Origin: an uncultured Pelagibacteraceae bacterium
GTDB lineage: Bacteria > Pseudomonadota > Alphaproteobacteria > Pelagibacterales > Pelagibacteraceae
NCBI GenBank assembly: GCA_902515205.1
Contig: CABXTU010000003.1
Span: forward strand, 1-64,000
Direction: 5' to 3'
Length of the DNA: 64,000 nt
The translations under genes were made by a program, and so were the position numbers. A model generated the notes under the pieces. It was not told the origin of the DNA and searched no databases. It was given only the letters and a program-made list of their open reading frames with translations. Positions within the stretch are counted from its first letter, which is position 1. Each line of letters starts with the position of its first letter. Below, piece after piece: positions 59,314-64,000 of this stretch.

Positions 59314-60322
59314 TTTTGAATCTTACTTTATTCTTATCATTAGCAATTTTTCCAATAACATAAGGTTTATAATTTTTAGGAAAATATTTTATCACTTTAT
59401 TTAAATTTTTTTTGTTAATTATTAGACAAAATCCAACTCCACAGTTAAATGTTTTTAACATTTCTTTATCTCTAATATTAAATCTTTTTAACCATTTAAA
59501 AATTTTTAAAATTTTTATTTTTTTTAAATCAATTTCTACACCTAAATTATTTGGTATAACTCTTTTAATATTATCTCCAATACCTCCACCTGTAATGTTA
59601 GCACATCCATTTAATAAATTTTTATCAATCAATTTAAGAATTTCTTTAACATAAATTTTTGTTGGTCTAATTAGCTCTTTTTTTAAAAAATTTATTTTTT
59701 TAATATTTATTTTTTTTTTATTGATTATTTCTCTTACTAGTGAATACCCATTTGAGTGTAAGCCGCTAGAAGGGACAGCTAAAACTAAATCATTTTTTTT
59801 TATTTTATTTTTATTTAATATTTTTTTTTCGTCAACAATTCCTACAGCAAAACCAGCAATATCGAATTTTCCTTTTTCATAAGTTCCTGGCATTTCGGCT
59901 GTTTCTCCTCCTACCAAACTACAGTTAGAAAGCTTACAACCATTTAAAATTCCTTTAATAATTGATTTTAATTTTGGAGGGTCAATTTTATTAATTGAAA
60001 TATAATCTAAAAAAAAAAGAGGTTTAGCACCTTGAACTATTAAATCATTTACACTCATTGCAACTAGATCTATCCCAATTGTATCATATTTATTTATCGT
60101 GTTTGCAATTTCTATTTTAGTACCGACTCCATCAGTGCATGCTACAATTTTTGGGTTTTTTATATTCTTAGGAATACTTGAGATTGATCCAAACCCACCA
60201 ATGTTATTATACATTTTTTTGCCTTTATTTTTTGTAGAAATATTAGAAATGAAATTTACAAATTTATCTGCAGCTTTTATATCAACTCCACTTTTTCTAT
60301 ATGTAAACATGGATTTATTCAT
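59291..60322 (-). CDS. purM: Phosphoribosylformylglycinamidine cyclo-ligase
   Basis: YRKSGVDIKAADKFV, CTDGVGTKIEIA, DLVAMSVNDLIVQGAKPLFFLDYI, LVGGETAEMPGTY, GLHSNGYSLVR, GGGIGDNIKRVIP. Confidence 0.96.
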   Translation of the reverse strand: MNKSMFTYRKSGVDIKAADKFVNFISNISTKNKGKKMYNNIGGFGSISSIPKNIKNPKIVACTDGVGTKIEIANTINKYDTIGIDLVAMSVNDLIVQGAKPLFFLDYISINKIDPPKLKSIIKGILNGCKLSNCSLVGGETAEMPGTYEKGKFDIAGFAVGIVDEKKILNKNKIKKNDLVLAVPSSGLHSNGYSLVREIINKKKINIKKINFLKKELIRPTKIYVKEILKLIDKNLLNGCANITGGGIGDNIKRVIPNNLGVEIDLKKIKILKIFKWLKRFNIRDKEMLKTFNCGVGFCLIINKKNLNKVIKYFPKNYKPYVIGKIANDKNKVRFKNEIIWSP

Positions 60323-60333
60323 TATTATAAAGC

Positions 60334-61413
60334 ATGATATCTAAATATAAAATTTTTCATTCAAAAAACTTATATATTTTTTTTATAATTCTATCTTTAA
60401 ATATATTTTTTTTTTCCACAGTTAAATTATATGCAAAAGGATTTGAGATAGAAAATATTGAAATTTCAAAGCCATTTGAAATAAACTTTAATAAAAATGA
60501 GATTATTGACGTTGGTTTCAAAATAGCCTTCAATGAATTGATTTCTTTAATTACCGATTCTAATGATCAAAAAAAAATTAAAAATATAAAATTAAATGAA
60601 ATTAAAAGTATGGTTGAAACCTTCTCCATTAAAGAAGAAAAGTTCATAAATGAAACTTACTATGTTAATTTAGGTGTTTTATTCAATAAAAAGAAAATTT
60701 TTAATTTTTTAGAAAATAAAAATATATTTCCATCAATACCAAACAAAAAAAAATTTTTGTTTATTCCAATTATTATTGATGAAGATAAAAAGGATCTATT
60801 AATATTTTCAAATAACCTGATTTTTTCTCAGTGGAATGACCACTATCAAAGTCATGGTTTGATAGAATATATTTTACCGACTGAGGATCTTGAGGATTTA
60901 AATATTTTAAAAAAAAAATATGATATAATTGAAAAGTATGATTTTAGAGATATTACAAATAAATATTTTTTAAATGACTCAATTATATTATTAGTCTTTA
61001 AAAATAAAGATGAAGTAAGAACTTTATCTAGAATAACAATGAATGATGAAGTTTCACTTAAAAATCAATCATTTTTGAATTTAGACTTAAACAATCTCAA
61101 TCAGACGGTAAATATAATAAATAGTTTGAAGACTAATTATGAGGATCATTGGAAAAAATCTAATAGAATTAATACTTCAATTAAATTATCTTTAAATATT
61201 CAAGTAGACACAAAAGATGATTACAAAGTATCAAAATTTGAAAAAAAACTAGGGGAAATTGATCTTATTTATGATTATTTCATAACTAAATTTAATAAAG
61301 ATAATGCCATATATGAGATTATCTTTAACGGTACAACAAATATTTTTTTAAAAACAATGGGGGAAAATGATTTTTTTTTTAATACACAAAATAAGATATG
61401 GATTTTAAAATGA
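60334..61413 (+). CDS. DUF2066-like protein
   Basis: Signal/TM N-terminus, conserved position upstream of an hda-like gene in alphaproteobacteria. Confidence 0.6.
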   Translation: MISKYKIFHSKNLYIFFIILSLNIFFFSTVKLYAKGFEIENIEISKPFEINFNKNEIIDVGFKIAFNELISLITDSNDQKKIKNIKLNEIKSMVETFSIKEEKFINETYYVNLGVLFNKKKIFNFLENKNIFPSIPNKKKFLFIPIIIDEDKKDLLIFSNNLIFSQWNDHYQSHGLIEYILPTEDLEDLNILKKKYDIIEKYDFRDITNKYFLNDSIILLVFKNKDEVRTLSRITMNDEVSLKNQSFLNLDLNNLNQTVNIINSLKTNYEDHWKKSNRINTSIKLSLNIQVDTKDDYKVSKFEKKLGEIDLIYDYFITKFNKDNAIYEIIFNGTTNIFLKTMGENDFFFNTQNKIWILK

Positions 61414-62072
61414 AAGATTTAGATCAATCAATTATTAAATTTGATCATGATGAAAATTTTAAAAATGATGATTTTCTTATTTCCAAAAGCAATATGCATG
61501 TTATGAATATTATTAATAAATGGCCAAAATGGGAAAGAAAATTTTTAAATGTTAGTGGTGAGAAATACTCTGGTAAATCTCATATTGTTAGTATTTTTTT
61601 AAAAAAATTTAAAGGAATTATATTTAATTCAAAAAAAATTGAAAATAAAGATGTTAAAAAAATTAAGATTCACCAGAATATTATAATTGAAGATGTAGAT
61701 AGTAATATTGATGAAAAATTGTTATTTTCCATTTTAAATTTAATAGAACAAGACAATAAATATTTAATAGTTACTTCAATTAGGCCAATCGTAAATATAA
61801 ATTTTCAATTAAATGATCTTAAATCAAGATTTAAAAATTTTCTTTTACAAAATATTGAAAAGCCAGATGATGAATTATTGTTTGCTTTAATTTTAAAAAA
61901 TTTATCAGATCGCCAAATAATTTTAGATAAGAAATTAGTTAATTATATAATTAAAAGAATTGACAGATCTTATGGTAAAATATTTGATTTCATATATAAA
62001 ATTGACGAAATTAGTTTAAAAAGAAAAAAATCAATAGATTTAAAACTAATTAAAGAAGCTTTAGGAGAATAA
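61398..62072 (+). CDS. hda: DnaA-related replication regulator (Hda-like P-loop protein)
   Basis: VMNIINKWPKWERKFLNVSGEKYSGKSHIVSIFLKKF: DnaA/Hda-type Walker A region; IIIEDVDSNIDEKLLFSILNLIEQ. Confidence 0.75.
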   Translation: MDFKMKDLDQSIIKFDHDENFKNDDFLISKSNMHVMNIINKWPKWERKFLNVSGEKYSGKSHIVSIFLKKFKGIIFNSKKIENKDVKKIKIHQNIIIEDVDSNIDEKLLFSILNLIEQDNKYLIVTSIRPIVNINFQLNDLKSRFKNFLLQNIEKPDDELLFALILKNLSDRQIILDKKLVNYIIKRIDRSYGKIFDFIYKIDEISLKRKKSIDLKLIKEALGE

Positions 62073-63857
62073 TTGAATAAATATAGAAGTCATAAATGTA
62101 ATGAGTTGAGACATAAAGATGTAGGAAACAAAGTACTTCTTGCAGGATGGATAAATAAGAAACGTGATCATGGTAATCTATTATTTATTGATCTTAGGGA
62201 TAATTATGGTGTTACCCAATGTATAATAGACAAAGAGAATAAAAATTTTTCTATTTTGGAAAAAATTCAGCTTGAAACTGTCATTAGAATTGAGGGAAAT
62301 GTTATAGATAGAAGCAATGACACTATAAATAAAGATCTTGATACAGGAGAAATCGAAGTTGTAATAGAAAGTTTTGATATTCTAGGTAATTGTAAAGAAC
62401 TTCCATTGCCAGTTTTCAGTGATCAAGAATATGCAGAAGAAATTAGGTTAAAATATAGATTTTTAGATTTAAGGAGAAAAAAATTACATGAAAATATTAT
62501 TTTGAGATCAAAGGTAATTTCTTTTATTAGAAACGAAATGATTAAGATGGGATTCTTGGAATTTCAAACTCCGATACTTACATCTTCAAGCCCAGAAGGC
62601 GCTAGAGATTTTCTTGTTCCAAGCAGACTAAATCCAGGAAAATTTTACGCACTACCTCAAGCACCACAACAATTTAAACAACTTGTTATGGTTTCAGGTT
62701 TTGATAAGTATTTTCAAATTGCCCCTTGTTTTAGAGATGAAGATGCAAGAGCTGATCGAAGCCCTGGTGAATTTTATCAATTAGATTTAGAAATGTCTTT
62801 TGTAGAGCAAGAAGATATTTTTGATATAGTTGAAAAATTATTAGTTAAAACATTTAAAAATTTTTCAAGTAAAAAACTAATGTTTGAGAAATTTCCAAGA
62901 ATTTCATATGCAAACTCTATGATGAAATATGGAACAGATAAACCTGACTTAAGAAATCCATTGATTATTCAAGATGTAACAGAAATTTTTTTAAGAGAAG
63001 ATGTAAAATTTGATATATTTAAAAAACTTATTAATTCTGGCTCTAAAGTAAGATGTATTATTACTAAGAATACTAAAAATAAACCTAGAAGTTTTTTTGA
63101 TAATATTGATAAATGGGCCAAGGATCAAGGAGCTTCAGGTTTAGCTTATTTTACATTTGAAAAAGAGCAAGAAATTTCAGCAAAAGGACCAGTAGGTAAG
63201 TTTTTTTCTTCTGAAGCTTTAAAAGAAATTATGAAAAAAACAAATGCCGAAAACGGGGATAGTATTTTTTTGGCATGTAGTAAGGAGGAAGAATTAAAAA
63301 AAATTACTTCTTTGGCTAGAGAAAAAATTGCCAGAGACTTAGATTTAATTGATGAAAACTTATTCGCTTTCTGTTGGATAGTAGATTACCCAATGTTTGA
63401 ATTGGATGATAAAACTAAAAAAATAGTGTTTAGTCATAATCCTTTTTCCATGCCACAGGGAAATATAAATGAAATAAACTTTAATAAACCTTTAGATATT
63501 ATCGCATATCAGTACGATATTGTTTGTAATGGCATCGAGCTATCCTCTGGCGCAATTAGAAATCATATTCCAGAATTAATGTATAAATTATTTTCTATTG
63601 CAGGGTATGATAAAAAAATAGTTGACAAAAAATTTACAGGTATGATTAATGCCCTTAGTTACGGGGCCCCACCTCATGGAGGCATAGCCCCTGGAATTGA
63701 TAGATTAATTATGCTTTTGGCAAATGAAAAAAATATAAGAGAGGTTACAATGTTTCCAATGAATCAAAATGCTCAAGACCTTATGATGAATGCACCATCT
63801 TATATAAATGAAGATCAACTAAAAGATCTAGGTTTATTTCTAAAAGTAAAAAAATAG
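62073..63857 (+). CDS. aspS: Aspartyl-tRNA synthetase (TTG start)
   Basis: AGWINKKRDHGNLLFIDLRDNYGVTQC, LRYRFLDLRR-like region, FQIAPCFRDEDARADRSPGEFYQLDLEMSF, GAPPHGGIAPGIDRLIMLLA. Confidence 0.96.
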   Translation: MNKYRSHKCNELRHKDVGNKVLLAGWINKKRDHGNLLFIDLRDNYGVTQCIIDKENKNFSILEKIQLETVIRIEGNVIDRSNDTINKDLDTGEIEVVIESFDILGNCKELPLPVFSDQEYAEEIRLKYRFLDLRRKKLHENIILRSKVISFIRNEMIKMGFLEFQTPILTSSSPEGARDFLVPSRLNPGKFYALPQAPQQFKQLVMVSGFDKYFQIAPCFRDEDARADRSPGEFYQLDLEMSFVEQEDIFDIVEKLLVKTFKNFSSKKLMFEKFPRISYANSMMKYGTDKPDLRNPLIIQDVTEIFLREDVKFDIFKKLINSGSKVRCIITKNTKNKPRSFFDNIDKWAKDQGASGLAYFTFEKEQEISAKGPVGKFFSSEALKEIMKKTNAENGDSIFLACSKEEELKKITSLAREKIARDLDLIDENLFAFCWIVDYPMFELDDKTKKIVFSHNPFSMPQGNINEINFNKPLDIIAYQYDIVCNGIELSSGAIRNHIPELMYKLFSIAGYDKKIVDKKFTGMINALSYGAPPHGGIAPGIDRLIMLLANEKNIREVTMFPMNQNAQDLMMNAPSYINEDQLKDLGLFLKVKK

Positions 63858-63858
63858 T

Positions 63859-64000
63859 TTATTTCTTTCCCTTAAGACTTATTTTTACATCAGATAAATC
63901 TACCAAATTTTTCTTATAGTTGTTTCTTACAAATCCTTTACTTGTGATATCTTTTACAATTTTTAATAATTGGTTCTGGTCATCAGAATTTTGCTCGTCA
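63859..64000 (-). CDS. C-terminal fragment of an unidentified protein running off the window
   Basis: Minus-strand open frame ending TAA: ...DEQNSDDQNQLLKIVKDITSKGFVRNNYKKNLVDLSDVKISLKGKK*. Too short to assign. Confidence 0.4.
   Translation of the reverse strand, partial: DEQNSDDQNQLLKIVKDITSKGFVRNNYKKNLVDLSDVKISLKGKK

Noticed and set aside
1-64000. CRISPR arrays, prophage, transposases, rRNA and tRNA genes
   Set aside because: No regularly spaced repeats, phage or transposase proteins, or RNA-gene signatures seen on reading through; not tested with dedicated software.

Overview
The window is a very AT-rich, tightly packed bacterial chromosome segment. Gene content and order fit a streamlined marine alphaproteobacterium of the SAR11/Pelagibacter type; this is inferred from the sequence, not checked by search. 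From left to right it holds: two branched-chain amino-acid (Liv) ABC systems with AzlCD, a CsiD/GlaH-like oxygenase, a beta-barrel protein and a ProC-like gene; TerC and TPR genes; a divergent pxpA / pxpBC 5-oxoprolinase locus; a tandem glycine riboswitch with gcvT-gcvH-gcvP; a lipid-modification cluster (FAD protein, DUF1365, Cfa-like methyltransferase, DUF3833, SDR, TspO); an FAD oxidoreductase, SelO, MsrA and NAD-formate dehydrogenase; an HPP / NifU-like pair; an EamA transporter with an amidinotransferase; a coiled-coil ORFan; cmk, MFS and EamA genes; gshB-gshA with an HD-domain PhnZ/TmpB-like protein; purF-cvpA-MMPL-dnaB-rplI-rpsR-rpsF; fabD-fabG-acpP-gmk; pepA-ndk opposite ksgA-pdxA-surA-lptD-lptG-lptF; purN-purM; and DUF2066-hda-aspS. 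I saw no rRNA, tRNA, CRISPR array, prophage or transposon. The best leads are: a possible furan/modified fatty-acid cluster; a 10-nt complementarity linking the glycine riboswitch to the gcvT start codon; a PhnZ/TmpB-like HD protein in the glutathione operon; the apparent absence of fabF-mltG-yicC between acpP and gmk; a 23-aa membrane microprotein; and overlapping divergent promoters on a palindrome at pxpA/pxpB.
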